This document shows positions 15,513-24,164 of a DNA stretch of 24,187 bases, piece by piece. The notes beneath the pieces are model-generated. The model was not told the DNA's origin. It did not search any database and was given only the letters and a program-made list of their open reading frames with translations. The stretch is from M55B112 sp040880545. Its GTDB lineage: Bacteria > Bacteroidota > Bacteroidia > Bacteroidales > GCA-2748055. Positions within the stretch are counted from its first letter, which is position 1. Every line of letters begins with the position of its first letter. Where the stretch lies: contig JBBDIE010000101.1 of the NCBI GenBank assembly GCA_040880545.1, positions 1 through 24,187 on the forward strand, written 5' to 3'. The position numbers were made by a program, and so were the translations under genes.

Positions 15513-16442
15513 TTAAACCCGCGGCATGGAAATCCACTTCCTCCATCGCTTTGCATTGGTGCGCTGTTTCATTCCGGTAACCTGCGACAGGAGGAGTCCT
15601 CCAATTACCACAACGATCCCTATAATTTTCATGACCGGCATCGCCTCTTTCAGTACGAAAAATGATACGATCGCTGTAACCACCGGTACGAGATTCGAAT
15701 AGATATTCGCTTTGGACGCACCCAGTTCACGGATGCCAATGGCAAAAAGAATAAAACATACACCCGATCCGAAAATACCCAGGTAGAGCAGCGCCCAGAT
15801 ACTCCTTGGCAGGATGGCTGTAAAATCAATATGGGGCAGCTCCAGAACAAAAAAGAAGGGGGAAATGAATAGAAGTCCCAGGGTGCTTTGCCAGGCAGTA
15901 ATAAAGATCCCGTTATAAGTATCCAGTAATCTTTTCACAAGAATGGTGTAGCCTGTGGCCCCAAAGACGGCCACAAACATCAGCAGAATCCCCTTGATGT
16001 TACCGGCCAGCCTCCCCTCACTGGCCATCACTACCAAAATCACCCCGGCAAATGAGATCATCAGTCCGATAATATTGGTAACAGATAATCTCTCTTTTAA
16101 AAGAAAATAAGCGGCAATGGGAACAACAAGCGGAATGGTTGAGACGATGATGGCAGCTACGGTGGAGGAAACCATGGAGAGTCCGAACGATTCTCCCAGG
16201 AAATAAATAAAAGGCTCGAACATAGCCATCAGCAGGAACCATTTAAAATCGCCCTTTCTGAATTTCATCATTCTTCCCGACAGGAAAGCAAAGGAGAAGA
16301 GAAATACGATGGAGATCAGCAGCCTGGTGAAAATGATCGCAATGGGATCAAAAGATTCGTTGGCATATTTAAAAATAACAAATGTAATTCCCCAGAATAC
16401 CATGGCCAGGGAGACGCTGAATATAACCCAGAATTTTTTCAA
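15513..16442 (-). CDS. EamA/DMT-superfamily permease
   Basis: This is a polytopic inner-membrane protein of the drug/metabolite transporter superfamily, exporting or exchanging an unknown small metabolite. It has about ten hydrophobic helices arranged as two EamA repeats. The first opens with VFWGITFVIFKYANESFDPIAIIFTRLLIS, where the WG and FxR positions are typical. The second starts near residue 150 and contains ALLYLGIFGSGVCFILFAIGIRELGASKANIYSNLVPVVTAI, a hallmark segment. The length of 309 residues matches the family, and the protein ends in a basic tail. A perfect TAnnTTTG box lies 24 bases upstream of the start. The substrate cannot be predicted. Confidence 0.9.
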   Translation of the reverse strand: MKKFWVIFSVSLAMVFWGITFVIFKYANESFDPIAIIFTRLLISIVFLFSFAFLSGRMMKFRKGDFKWFLLMAMFEPFIYFLGESFGLSMVSSTVAAIIVSTIPLVVPIAAYFLLKERLSVTNIIGLMISFAGVILVVMASEGRLAGNIKGILLMFVAVFGATGYTILVKRLLDTYNGIFITAWQSTLGLLFISPFFFVLELPHIDFTAILPRSIWALLYLGIFGSGVCFILFAIGIRELGASKANIYSNLVPVVTAIVSFFVLKEAMPVMKIIGIVVVIGGLLLSQVTGMKQRTNAKRWRKWISMPRV

Positions 16443-16465
16443 ATCAAATTATTCTAATGACCGAC

Positions 16466-16473
16466 AAAAATAG
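16466..16473 (-). promoter_or_regulatory. Candidate -7 box for the EamA-type gene
   Basis: TATTTTTG on the minus strand matches TAnnTTTG perfectly and lies 23 bases before the ATG. No convincing TTTG is seen at -33, so the assignment is tentative. It would separate this gene from the clp operon upstream, whose clpX stop is about 100 bases away. Confidence 0.35.
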
Positions 16474-16573
16474 AGAAAATAAAGGTGGGAATGACGCTTA
16501 TATGCAGTTAAGGAATTCCGGATCTGCAATCACGCATCTGCGAAATAGTATGATGGACGGGGGTCCGCTGTTA

Positions 16574-17788
16574 TCACGCGGCACGTAACCTTTTCAGGTT
16601 CGTTTTTTCCAGCTTTTCCCTGGCATACTTAATTCCGATCCGCACCTCGTTATCCTCTGCGGAGTTCATTTCAAACATCACATCGATCATGATCGCCTCG
16701 CAGATGGACCGGAGTCCGCGGGCTCCCAGCTTGTATTCAATCGCTTTCTCAACGATATATTCAAGTACTTTCTTATCCCAGCTCAGTTTAATACCATCCA
16801 TTTCAAACAGCTTTTCGTACTGCTTGATAATCGCATTTTTCGGCTCGGTGAGAATTCTTCTGAGCGCTTCGTCATTCAATGGCTCCAGGTATGTAAGAAC
16901 GGGCAACCTCCCGATAATTTCCGGAATAAGGCCGAATGACTTCAGATCCTGTGGTGCAATGTATTGCAGCAAATTGTCCTTATCGATCGCATCAGTCTCC
17001 TTCGCAGCAGTATATCCCACCACCTGGGTATTCAGCCTGTTGGCAATTTTCCGCTCGATACCATCGAACGCACCTCCACACACGAAAAGAATATTCCTGG
17101 TATTTACCGGGATCATTTTCTGATCGGGATGCTTACGCCCCCCCTGTGGCGGTACGTTTACAACTGATCCCTCCAGTAATTTCAGCAATCCCTGCTGCAC
17201 ACCTTCCCCGGAAACATCCCGGGTAATGGAAGGATTGTCGCCTTTCCTGGCTATTTTATCAATCTCATCAATAAATACAATCCCTTTTTCCGCAGCCTCC
17301 ACGTTATAGTCGGCCACCTGCAGCAATCGTGTAAGTACACTTTCAATATCTTCTCCAACATAACCCGCCTCGGTGAGTACAGTGGCATCCACAATCGTAA
17401 ATGGCACATGAAGCATCTTGGCGATGGTCCTGGCTAACAGGGTTTTCCCTGTTCCTGTCTCACCCACCAGAATAATATTTGATTTCTCAATCTCCACATC
17501 ATCCTTGGAATCGGTCTGCATCAACCTTTTGTAATGGTTATACACTGCCACTGAAATATACTTCTTTGCCTGGTCCTGACCAATAACGTACAGATCCAGA
17601 AAACTTTTAATCTCTTTGGGTTTCAGTAACTTAATATCACCAAGGTCAAATCCGCCGGCACTCCCAAGTTCTTCCTCAACAATGGTATGTGCCTGTTCAA
17701 TACACCGGTCACAAATATGACCGGATATACCGGCGATGAGAAGGTTGGTGTCTTTCTTCTCCCTTCCACAGAAAGAGCAACGATCCAT
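16574..17788 (-). CDS. clpX: ATP-dependent Clp protease ATP-binding subunit ClpX
   Basis: ClpX is a hexameric AAA+ unfoldase that recognises tagged proteins and feeds them to ClpP. The N-terminal zinc domain has Cys4, Cys7, Cys26 and Cys29. Walker A is GETGTGKT with Lys115, followed by AGYVGEDIE and Walker B (VFIDEIDK). GRKHP is the RKH loop that contacts the substrate, and GARGLRS is the sensor-2 region. The ClpP-docking IGF-type loop appears as IGL-like sequence near NRLNTQVVGY/SFGLIPEIIGRLPV, typical of the family. The length of 404 residues is normal. The start is 5 bp after the clpP stop, so the two subunits are almost certainly made from one transcript. Confidence 0.97.
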   Translation of the reverse strand: MDRCSFCGREKKDTNLLIAGISGHICDRCIEQAHTIVEEELGSAGGFDLGDIKLLKPKEIKSFLDLYVIGQDQAKKYISVAVYNHYKRLMQTDSKDDVEIEKSNIILVGETGTGKTLLARTIAKMLHVPFTIVDATVLTEAGYVGEDIESVLTRLLQVADYNVEAAEKGIVFIDEIDKIARKGDNPSITRDVSGEGVQQGLLKLLEGSVVNVPPQGGRKHPDQKMIPVNTRNILFVCGGAFDGIERKIANRLNTQVVGYTAAKETDAIDKDNLLQYIAPQDLKSFGLIPEIIGRLPVLTYLEPLNDEALRRILTEPKNAIIKQYEKLFEMDGIKLSWDKKVLEYIVEKAIEYKLGARGLRSICEAIMIDVMFEMNSAEDNEVRIGIKYAREKLEKTNLKRLRAA

Positions 17789-17793
17789 AAGTT

Positions 17794-18477
17794 CTATTTT
17801 TTATTGTTCGTTCTTGCCAGCACTTCATCGACCATTCCATAGGCTTTCGCCTCTTCAGAAGTCATCCAGTAATCCCTGTCGCCGTCCTTTTCAACCTTCT
17901 TGATGTCTTTTCCGGAATGCTCGGCAATAATGGCGTAAAGTTCATGTTTCAGTTTCAGTATTTCACGGGTGGTGATCTCAATGTCGGACGCCTGTCCCTG
18001 TGCCCCTCCCATGGGCTGATGAATCATCACCCTGGAGTGTTTCAGTGCAGATCTTTTCCCGTTGGTTCCTGCGGCCAGCAACACAGCAGCCATCGATGCG
18101 GCCATCCCGGTGCATATCGTGGATACATCGCACGATGTGTATTGCATGGTATCATAAATACCCAGTCCGGCATGTACACTTCCCCCGGGAGAATTAAAAT
18201 AGATCTGAACATCCTTGGCCGGATCGGCCGAGTCCAGGTAGAGCAGCTGCGCCTGAATGATGTTGGCCACATAGTCGTCAATAGGGGTCCCCAAGAAAAT
18301 GATCCTGTCCATCATCAGTCGGGAAAACACATCCATGGATGCAACGTTGAGCTGACGCTCCTCAATAATCGTGGGTGAAATGTAACTATTGTATGCTGAG
18401 GTGAAATTGTGCAGGGTCAAACTGCTGATGCCCCTGTGCTTCGTAGCATATTTTTTGAAATCATCATTTTGATTCAT
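17794..18477 (-). CDS. clpP: ATP-dependent Clp protease proteolytic subunit
   Basis: ClpP forms the two-ring, 14-subunit serine protease chamber that works with ClpX. The nucleophile is Ser128 in GMAASMA, the catalytic His is in VMIHQPMGGAQGQ, and the catalytic Asp lies in the DRDYWM segment. YFNSPGGSVHAG is the conserved oxyanion loop. I chose the ATG at 18477 (MNQNDDFKK), 10 bp after the tig stop; an earlier ATG at 18501 overlaps tig. The N-terminal extension of about 30 residues before the usual start of the fold is common in Bacteroidota. The order tig-clpP-clpX is conserved widely in bacteria and links folding with degradation. Confidence 0.96.
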   Translation of the reverse strand: MNQNDDFKKYATKHRGISSLTLHNFTSAYNSYISPTIIEERQLNVASMDVFSRLMMDRIIFLGTPIDDYVANIIQAQLLYLDSADPAKDVQIYFNSPGGSVHAGLGIYDTMQYTSCDVSTICTGMAASMAAVLLAAGTNGKRSALKHSRVMIHQPMGGAQGQASDIEITTREILKLKHELYAIIAEHSGKDIKKVEKDGDRDYWMTSEEAKAYGMVDEVLARTNNKK

Positions 18478-18487
18478 GGCAAATCGA

Positions 18488-19843
18488 TTATTTGGTGTCA
18501 AACAATTTTTTAAATTTTTCTACGGAGATCTCTTTCTCTTCTATTTTCGCCGTATTTTTGATAAAATTAAGCAAATTTTCTTCAAGTTTACGATCTGCGA
18601 TCCTTCGGGCCTCCTCTTTTTTCGACAAAAGCTCCTCTGCAAAGTTGTCCAGGTACTCATCCGGAATATCCATAATACCGTATTGCTGGTATTGTGCCCT
18701 GGCAACCTCCCTGGCCGATTCCTTCACCTCCTGCTCGGTTACCTTTATTTCATGCCGCTTGTAGAGATGGTCCTTGATCAACTGCCAGCGAAAATCATCT
18801 TCGTACTGCAAAAAATCGATGTCGATCTGATCCTGTGACATGTTTTCATTGGTCTCCAGGATCCAACGCTTCAGAAAGTCAACCGGCAGATCCAGTTTTG
18901 CCTTCTTCACCAGGCTGTCACGTACATCAATACTGAACCTGTATTCACTGTCACGTTCAAACTGCTTTGCCATCTCCTCCTTCAGCTTCTCAGTGAATTC
19001 GGCATCAGACTTAACAACCCCTTCACCATAAATCTTATCGTACAACGCCTGGTTAATCTCTGCCTTCTCAAATTTCTGAATATCGTTGATTGAACATTTG
19101 AATATTCCTCCGATCAGCTGAACCTGGTCCTTATCGATACGCAGCAATGCAGCAAGTTCGGTATCATTGGGATAGGCCTTCTTCACATCAAATACAATCT
19201 CCGCTCCCTTTTTTGCACCTTTAAACAACTGCTGCTGAGCGGTATCTTTCATCATATCAAGCGACATGGATACTTCATCCGTACGAATTCCCGCTTCAAC
19301 CTCTTCTCCCGCCTCGTTTACCTGTGCCAGGCTACACTTGATCAGTTCATCGTTTCCCGCTTCTTCAACCGAAACAAATTCTCCGTACTGTTTGGCCACA
19401 TTCTCCGTGTAATCATCCAGCTCCTTTTTGGCCACCTTTATTTTGTACATGGGAAATTTATCCTTCTCTGTAATCTCCATACTGATCTCCGGGGAAAGGC
19501 CCAGTTCAAACCGGAACTCAAAATTCTCATCGGTCTCGAAATCGATGGTTTTCTCCTCATCTTTCTTTGCCAATGGTTCGCCAAGGATCCTGATCTCCTC
19601 CTTACTGAGATAATCGAACAGCGATTCAGATACAAGTTTGTTCACCTCATCAGCCAACACAGGAACATAATACATCCGTTTGATCATTCCCATGGGTGCG
19701 TTCCCCTGCCTGAACCCTTTGATATTGGCATTGCGACGATAATCGCGAAGTACCTTGTCAACCTGCTGCTGGTAATCCGATTTTTCAACCGATACGGTTA
19801 ATACTGCATTTAATTTGTCAACGTTTTCTTTTGTAATATTCAT
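18488..19843 (-). CDS. tig: Trigger factor (ribosome-associated chaperone)
   Basis: Trigger factor binds at the ribosome exit tunnel and shields nascent chains. The N-terminal domain carries the ribosome-docking signature as GFRQGNAPMGMIKRMYY near residue 43. The middle domain (about 150-240) corresponds to the FKBP-like PPIase region but is divergent, as is common in Bacteroidota, so peptidyl-prolyl isomerase activity is uncertain. The C-terminal half is a long, charged, helical chaperone region ending at residue 451. It is followed by clpP after 10 bp. An intrinsic terminator ends only 25 bp before its ATG, and a TATAATTTTT stretch in that gap could serve as its promoter. Confidence 0.93.
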   Translation of the reverse strand: MNITKENVDKLNAVLTVSVEKSDYQQQVDKVLRDYRRNANIKGFRQGNAPMGMIKRMYYVPVLADEVNKLVSESLFDYLSKEEIRILGEPLAKKDEEKTIDFETDENFEFRFELGLSPEISMEITEKDKFPMYKIKVAKKELDDYTENVAKQYGEFVSVEEAGNDELIKCSLAQVNEAGEEVEAGIRTDEVSMSLDMMKDTAQQQLFKGAKKGAEIVFDVKKAYPNDTELAALLRIDKDQVQLIGGIFKCSINDIQKFEKAEINQALYDKIYGEGVVKSDAEFTEKLKEEMAKQFERDSEYRFSIDVRDSLVKKAKLDLPVDFLKRWILETNENMSQDQIDIDFLQYEDDFRWQLIKDHLYKRHEIKVTEQEVKESAREVARAQYQQYGIMDIPDEYLDNFAEELLSKKEEARRIADRKLEENLLNFIKNTAKIEEKEISVEKFKKLFDTK

Positions 19844-19868
19844 ATCCTAAAAATTATAACTCAATTGT

Positions 19869-19910
19869 AAAAAACCGCCCAGGCTCACTCATATGGCGAG
19901 CCTCGCGGTT
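19869..19910 (-). terminator. Intrinsic terminator after tRNA-Leu
   Basis: On the minus strand AACCGC and AGGCTC pair with GAGCCT and GCGGTT across an 11-base loop, with one small internal mismatch, and a run of six T follows. It lies 10 bases past the 3' end of the tRNA and 25 bases before the tig ATG. Confidence 0.85.
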
Positions 19911-19920
19911 CATTCAGTTT

Positions 19921-20005
19921 TGGTGCGGATGAAGGGACTCGAACCCCCACTCCCGAAAGAACTAGATCCTAAGTCTAGCGCGTCTACCAATTCCGCCACA
20001 TCCGC
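19921..20005 (-). tRNA. tRNA-Leu (anticodon UAG)
   Basis: The gene is 85 nt and includes an encoded CCA end. The acceptor stem is GCGGATG paired with CATCCGC. The anticodon arm is CTAGA, loop CTTAGGA, TCTAG, giving anticodon TAG, which reads CUA and other CUN leucine codons. A long variable arm, expected for leucine tRNAs, follows, and the T loop is GGTTCGAGTCC. It has its own promoter and terminator. Confidence 0.97.
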
Positions 20006-20020
20006 TGAAAATTGGTGGTG

Positions 20021-20051
20021 CAAATTTAATGGAATTTTTTAGAATTAGAAA
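20021..20051 (-). promoter_or_regulatory. Promoter of tRNA-Leu
   Basis: TAAATTTG (20021-20028, minus strand) is a perfect TAnnTTTG box. TTTC lies 19 bases upstream (20048-20051), close to the TTTG expected at -33. The transcript would start a few bases before the mature 5' end of the tRNA. Confidence 0.6.
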
Positions 20052-20066
20052 AGAATAGCGAAGCCA

Positions 20067-20798
20067 CTACCTCAGTTCGAAATTCTGCCCGAGGTAAACC
20101 TTTCTCACCTGCTCATCCTCTATAAGTTGCTTCGCCGTTCCTGCTTTCAGGATGGAACCTTCAAAGAGCAGGTAGGCACGGTCGGTGATGGAGAGTGTTT
20201 CGTGGACATTATGGTCGGTTATTAGTATCCCGATATTTTTCTCTTTCAGTTTTGATACGATCTCCTGGATATCCTCCACGGCAATGGGGTCCACCCCGGC
20301 AAAGGGTTCATCCAGTAGTATGAAACTCGGACTCAGCGCCAGGGCCCTGGCTATCTCGGTTCTGCGTCGTTCACCACCCGAGAGCTGTACACCCAGGCTT
20401 TTCCTGATAGGCATAAGGCCGAACTCCTCCAGCAACGATTCTGTAATATCTTTCTGCTCCGCCCTGGGAAATTGAGACATCTCCAGGACTGCTTTGATAT
20501 TGTCCTCAACACTTAATTTCCGAAATACAGATGCCTCCTGTGCCAGGTAACCAATGCCCATCCTGGCCCTCTTATAGATTGGCTCCGAGGTGATATCCCT
20601 GTCATCCAGGTAAATCTTTCCCTCGTTGGGTGTAATCAGTCCAACGATCATGTAAAATGATGTGGTTTTTCCTGCACCATTGGGCCCCAGCAATCCCACA
20701 ATCTCTCCCTGTGATACTTCTATCGAAACATGCTTTACAACGGTCCGTGTACGGTACTTCTTAACAAGATTTTCAGTATGTAGCCTCATTTGTTCCAT
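20067..20798 (-). CDS. lptB: LPS export ABC transporter ATP-binding protein LptB
   Basis: LptB is the cytoplasmic ATPase of the LptB2FG complex that pulls lipopolysaccharide from the inner membrane towards the outer membrane. Walker A is GPNGAGKTT, the Q-loop region is GYLAQEASVFRKLSVEDN, the ABC signature is LSGGERRR and Walker B is FILLDEPFAGVDP, with the switch His in ITDHNVHETL. The phrases YLAQEASVF and FAGVDPIAV are typical of LptB rather than of amino-acid transporters. The length of 243 residues fits. The start could be Met1 or Met4. It lies 39 bp after tatC on the same strand. The partner genes lptF, lptG and lptC are not in this window. Confidence 0.95.
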   Translation of the reverse strand: MEQMRLHTENLVKKYRTRTVVKHVSIEVSQGEIVGLLGPNGAGKTTSFYMIVGLITPNEGKIYLDDRDITSEPIYKRARMGIGYLAQEASVFRKLSVEDNIKAVLEMSQFPRAEQKDITESLLEEFGLMPIRKSLGVQLSGGERRRTEIARALALSPSFILLDEPFAGVDPIAVEDIQEIVSKLKEKNIGILITDHNVHETLSITDRAYLLFEGSILKAGTAKQLIEDEQVRKVYLGQNFELR

Positions 20799-20837
20799 GA
20801 TCTTTTGCTTATTGATAACGCAACGAACGGTTGCTTA

Positions 20838-21662
20838 TTATCCTTCACCGGCCGCTTCTTTTTCCTCCCGTTCCCTTACAATCCGTCGGCTGATCCATAT
20901 TCCCACCTCATACAAAACGATCAGGGGAAGGGAAACCATAATCTGACTGAAAATGTCGGGGGGTGTAATTAGTGCCGAAAGCGCGAGGATCAGCACCAGG
21001 GAGTGCCTCCTGTATTTCTTCAGGAAGGAGGGGGTAATCAGTCCGATCTTGGTGAGAAAATAGGCAAGGATCGGCAGTTCGAATACAATGCCCGATGCAA
21101 GCACCACCGATGAAATTGTTTGTACATAGGATCGAAGTGTTGGGTTGCTTATCACCTCTTCGCTCACCCTGTAGTTCCCAAGGAAATGTACCGACAATGG
21201 AGCAATCAGGTAATATCCAAAGGCAATACCAAGCATAAAAAGCAGCGAAGTGTAAAATACCGCACCACTGGCGGTCTGCTTCTCCTTGTCGTACATGGCT
21301 GGTTTTATAAACTTCCAGAATTCCCAGAAAATATAGGGGAACGAAATGATAAACCCGCCTACCAGGCTAACAATTATATGCATTCCGAACTGCTCCGCCA
21401 TTTTTACAGTTTGCAGCGGAAACGGCTTTGAATTGATACAGAGCCGCTGAACATTGATCTCCTGTCCCAACATGCAAAGAAGCCTGTTGGTCGGAAATTC
21501 GGGTGTTTTAGGAGCAATGATGATCACATCAAATACAACACTTTTAAAGATAAAGGCAATTATCGCAAAAAACAGGATTGCAACCATGGAACGGAGCAAG
21601 TGCCATCGAAGTACCTCCAGGTGTTCCAGGAATGACATTTCAACCTTTTTTTCTTTTGCCAT
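20838..21662 (-). CDS. tatC: Sec-independent protein translocase TatC
   Basis: TatC is the six-helix inner-membrane receptor that binds twin-arginine signal peptides and assembles the folded-protein translocase. FLEHLEVLRWHLLRS near the N-terminus is the conserved cytoplasmic segment before helix 1. The first periplasmic loop is long (about residues 45-90), as in other Bacteroidota. ISFPYIFWEFWKFIKPAMYDKE is the hallmark cytoplasmic loop, and FELPILAYFL and LITPPDIFSQ are conserved helix motifs. The protein ends in a charged tail. The TatA/B component is not in this window. It shares an upstream region of about 246 bp with the divergent recQ and probably leads a transcript with lptB. Confidence 0.96.
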   Translation of the reverse strand: MAKEKKVEMSFLEHLEVLRWHLLRSMVAILFFAIIAFIFKSVVFDVIIIAPKTPEFPTNRLLCMLGQEINVQRLCINSKPFPLQTVKMAEQFGMHIIVSLVGGFIISFPYIFWEFWKFIKPAMYDKEKQTASGAVFYTSLLFMLGIAFGYYLIAPLSVHFLGNYRVSEEVISNPTLRSYVQTISSVVLASGIVFELPILAYFLTKIGLITPSFLKKYRRHSLVLILALSALITPPDIFSQIMVSLPLIVLYEVGIWISRRIVREREEKEAAGEG

Positions 21663-21851
21663 TTTACTTTATGATTTGAAAAAGTGATGCAAAGTAACGA
21701 AAAAATATCTCTACTCAGTTGCATCAACATCCATGAAATTATTTTAGCTTAGTCCCCCGGTAAAAAATAGATTTGCTAATAGTTGTTGAGAATATTTTCA
21801 TTTTTGTTTTCAATAATTTTGAAATCAAATTCATAATTTAACAATTGAAAA

Positions 21852-21882
21852 TTTAGTAATAACTGAAATTTTCTTACTTTTA
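21852..21882 (+). promoter_or_regulatory. Candidate recQ promoter
   Basis: TTTA (21852-21855), 19 bases, then TACTTTTA (21875-21882) matches the Bacteroidota pattern TTTG-N19-TAnnTTTG with one difference in each box. It lies 26 bases before the recQ ATG. An AGGAG at 21893-21897 may help ribosome binding. The surrounding 170 bp are very AT-rich and hold no gene. Confidence 0.45.
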
Positions 21883-21908
21883 GTAACAGAAGAGGAGATA
21901 TTTGAATA

Positions 21909-24092
21909 ATGGAGGTTACTGATCGTCAATTAACTGATTTCTTAAAGCGTTATTTTGGATTTGACAGTTTTAAGGGTAATCAGGAAGTAATCATTAAGAA
22001 TGTTCTTAATGGAAATGATTCATTTGTATTAATGCCAACCGGAGGCGGCAAATCTTTATGTTACCAGTTGCCGGCGCTGATCATGGAAGGGACGGCTATC
22101 GTTATTTCACCACTCATCGCCCTGATGAAAAACCAGGTGGATGCCATGCGGTCATTCAGTACCGATGAGGGAGTGGCCCATTTCCTCAACTCTTCCCTGA
22201 CCAAAACTGCCATTGCCAAGGTTAAAGAGGATGTGATCAGCCAACGTACCAGGTTGCTCTATGTGGCCCCCGAATCCCTTACCAAGGAAGATAATGTGGA
22301 GTTCCTGAAGAAGGTGAAGATCTCTTTCTATGCCATCGATGAGGCGCACTGCATCTCTGAATGGGGGCACGATTTCAGACCGGAATACAGACGTATCCGG
22401 CCAATTATCAATTCAATTGGTGTTGCTCCGCTCATTGCCCTTACCGCCACTGCAACCCCTAAAGTACAGCATGATATCCAGAAAAACCTGGAAATGCTGG
22501 AGGCCCGGGTATTTAAATCTTCCTTCCGCAGACATAACCTCTATTATGAGGTACGGCCAAAAATTCATGCCACCAAGGAGATCATTAAATTTATTAGCGC
22601 CAACAAAAATAAAGCGGGGATCATTTACTGCCTGAGCCGTAAAAAAGTGGAAGAGCTTGCCCAGACACTCGCCGTAAATAATATCGCAGCATTACCCTAT
22701 CATGCCGGTATGGATGCAGCAACCAGGTCCAGGAACCAGGATCTTTTCCTGATGGAAAAGGCGAGTGTGATCGTTGCCACCATCGCCTTTGGAATGGGAA
22801 TTGACAAACCGGATGTGCGATTTGTCATCCATTACGATATCCCTAAAAGCCTGGAAGGTTATTACCAGGAGACAGGTCGTGCAGGTCGTGATGGCGGAGA
22901 AGGGAAATGTATCGCCTTTTACCGGTACAAGGATATCCAGAAACTGGAAAAATTTATGCAGGGTAAACCTGTGGCAGAACAGGAGATCGGAAGGCAACTC
23001 CTTCTGGAAACGGTCTCATATACAGAATCTTCTGTTTGTCGTCCCAAACTCCTGCTAAACTATTTCGGGGAGGTAATGGAAGAAAATTGCGGCAATTGCG
23101 ACAATTGTCTGCATCCGAAGGAAAAATTTGAAGGAAAAGCGTATTTGGTTTTAGCATTAAAAACTATATTAGGGGTTCAGGAAAGATTCAAACCTGAGCA
23201 TATTGCAAACGTATTGGCAGGCGAAGCAACAAGTGCGGTTAAATCATACAAACATCATCATAATGAGTTCTTTGGAGCCGGACAAGAGAAAGACGTTAAG
23301 TTCTGGAACGCCGTGTTAAGGCAGGCGCTTATCGCACGACTGGTATACAAGGATATTGAAAATTATGGTTTATTAAAGTTGAGTGAGAAAGGAAAAGAGT
23401 ATTTAAAGAATCCATTTTCGATAATGTTAACACAAGATCACGATTACGACATTGTCTCCGATGATGAATCAACCTCTGGAGGAGGCGGCACAGGTGCGGT
23501 GGATGAGGAGTTGATATACATACTCAAGGACCTCCGTAAGAAGATGGCCAAAAAACTTGAACTTCCACCGTTTGTGATCTTCCAGGATCCGTCGTTGGAA
23601 GATATGGCCATTCAATACCCCATTTCAGTCGATGAACTGAAAAATATTGTGGGTGTGGGTGTGGGAAAAGCGAAAAAATTCGGACAGGAATTTGCCGAAA
23701 CCATCAAAAGTTATGTGGAAGAGAAGGAAATCATCCGCCCACAGGACATGGTGGTAAAGTCTGTGGTGAATAAATCCGGTGTTAAGGTATTCATCATTCA
23801 GAGTATCGACCGCAAAATACCGTTACATGATATCGCAGATGCCAAAAATCTGGAAATGATCGAATTGATCGATGAGATAGAGGCAATTGTCAATTCAGGG
23901 ACCAAGATTAACATCAACTATTACCTGAACGATGCCATGGATGAGGATCGCGTGGCTGATATTTATGAATATTTCCGTGAAGCTGAATCTGAATCCATCA
24001 CTGACGCCATTGAAGAGCTCGGCGAGGTAGATTTTACTGAAGAGGAGATCCGACTGGTCAGAATCAAGTTCTTTTCCGAGCTGGGAAATTAA
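21909..24092 (+). CDS. recQ: ATP-dependent DNA helicase RecQ
   Basis: RecQ is a 3'-to-5' helicase in recombination and fork repair. The helicase core has Walker A (MPTGGGKS, Lys48), DEAH at 144-147 in YAIDEAHCISEWGHDFRPEYRR, TATATP, and motif VI as YYQETGRAGRDG. The zinc site of the RQC region has Cys377, Cys394, Cys397 and Cys400. A winged-helix domain follows (about 410-500). After an acidic/glycine linker (about 515-535) comes an HRDC domain (from ELIYILKDLRKKMAKKLELPPFVIF). A further C-terminal helical extension of about 110 residues is typical of Bacteroidota RecQ. The length of 727 fits. Base composition varies along the gene: the first 130 bp and about 23100-23440 are AT-richer. It diverges from tatC. 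Confidence 0.96.
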   Translation: MEVTDRQLTDFLKRYFGFDSFKGNQEVIIKNVLNGNDSFVLMPTGGGKSLCYQLPALIMEGTAIVISPLIALMKNQVDAMRSFSTDEGVAHFLNSSLTKTAIAKVKEDVISQRTRLLYVAPESLTKEDNVEFLKKVKISFYAIDEAHCISEWGHDFRPEYRRIRPIINSIGVAPLIALTATATPKVQHDIQKNLEMLEARVFKSSFRRHNLYYEVRPKIHATKEIIKFISANKNKAGIIYCLSRKKVEELAQTLAVNNIAALPYHAGMDAATRSRNQDLFLMEKASVIVATIAFGMGIDKPDVRFVIHYDIPKSLEGYYQETGRAGRDGGEGKCIAFYRYKDIQKLEKFMQGKPVAEQEIGRQLLLETVSYTESSVCRPKLLLNYFGEVMEENCGNCDNCLHPKEKFEGKAYLVLALKTILGVQERFKPEHIANVLAGEATSAVKSYKHHHNEFFGAGQEKDVKFWNAVLRQALIARLVYKDIENYGLLKLSEKGKEYLKNPFSIMLTQDHDYDIVSDDESTSGGGGTGAVDEELIYILKDLRKKMAKKLELPPFVIFQDPSLEDMAIQYPISVDELKNIVGVGVGKAKKFGQEFAETIKSYVEEKEIIRPQDMVVKSVVNKSGVKVFIIQSIDRKIPLHDIADAKNLEMIELIDEIEAIVNSGTKININYYLNDAMDEDRVADIYEYFREAESESITDAIEELGEVDFTEEEIRLVRIKFFSELGN

Positions 24093-24135
24093 TTGTGAGA
24101 TCCTCCGTACCTTTACGTAAGCGAATACAATTATG

Positions 24136-24164
24136 AAGGGAAAAGTATTTTTTCCCTTTTTTTT
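24136..24164 (+). terminator. Intrinsic terminator of recQ
   Basis: AAGGGAAAA (24136-24144) pairs with TTTTCCCTT (24150-24158) across a 5-base loop, and the T-run continues to 24164. It begins 43 bases past the recQ stop. Confidence 0.85.

Noticed and set aside
16520..16573. Possible terminator behind clpX (GGAC, CCCC, GTCC)
   Set aside because: A 4-bp stem without a T-run is too weak to call.
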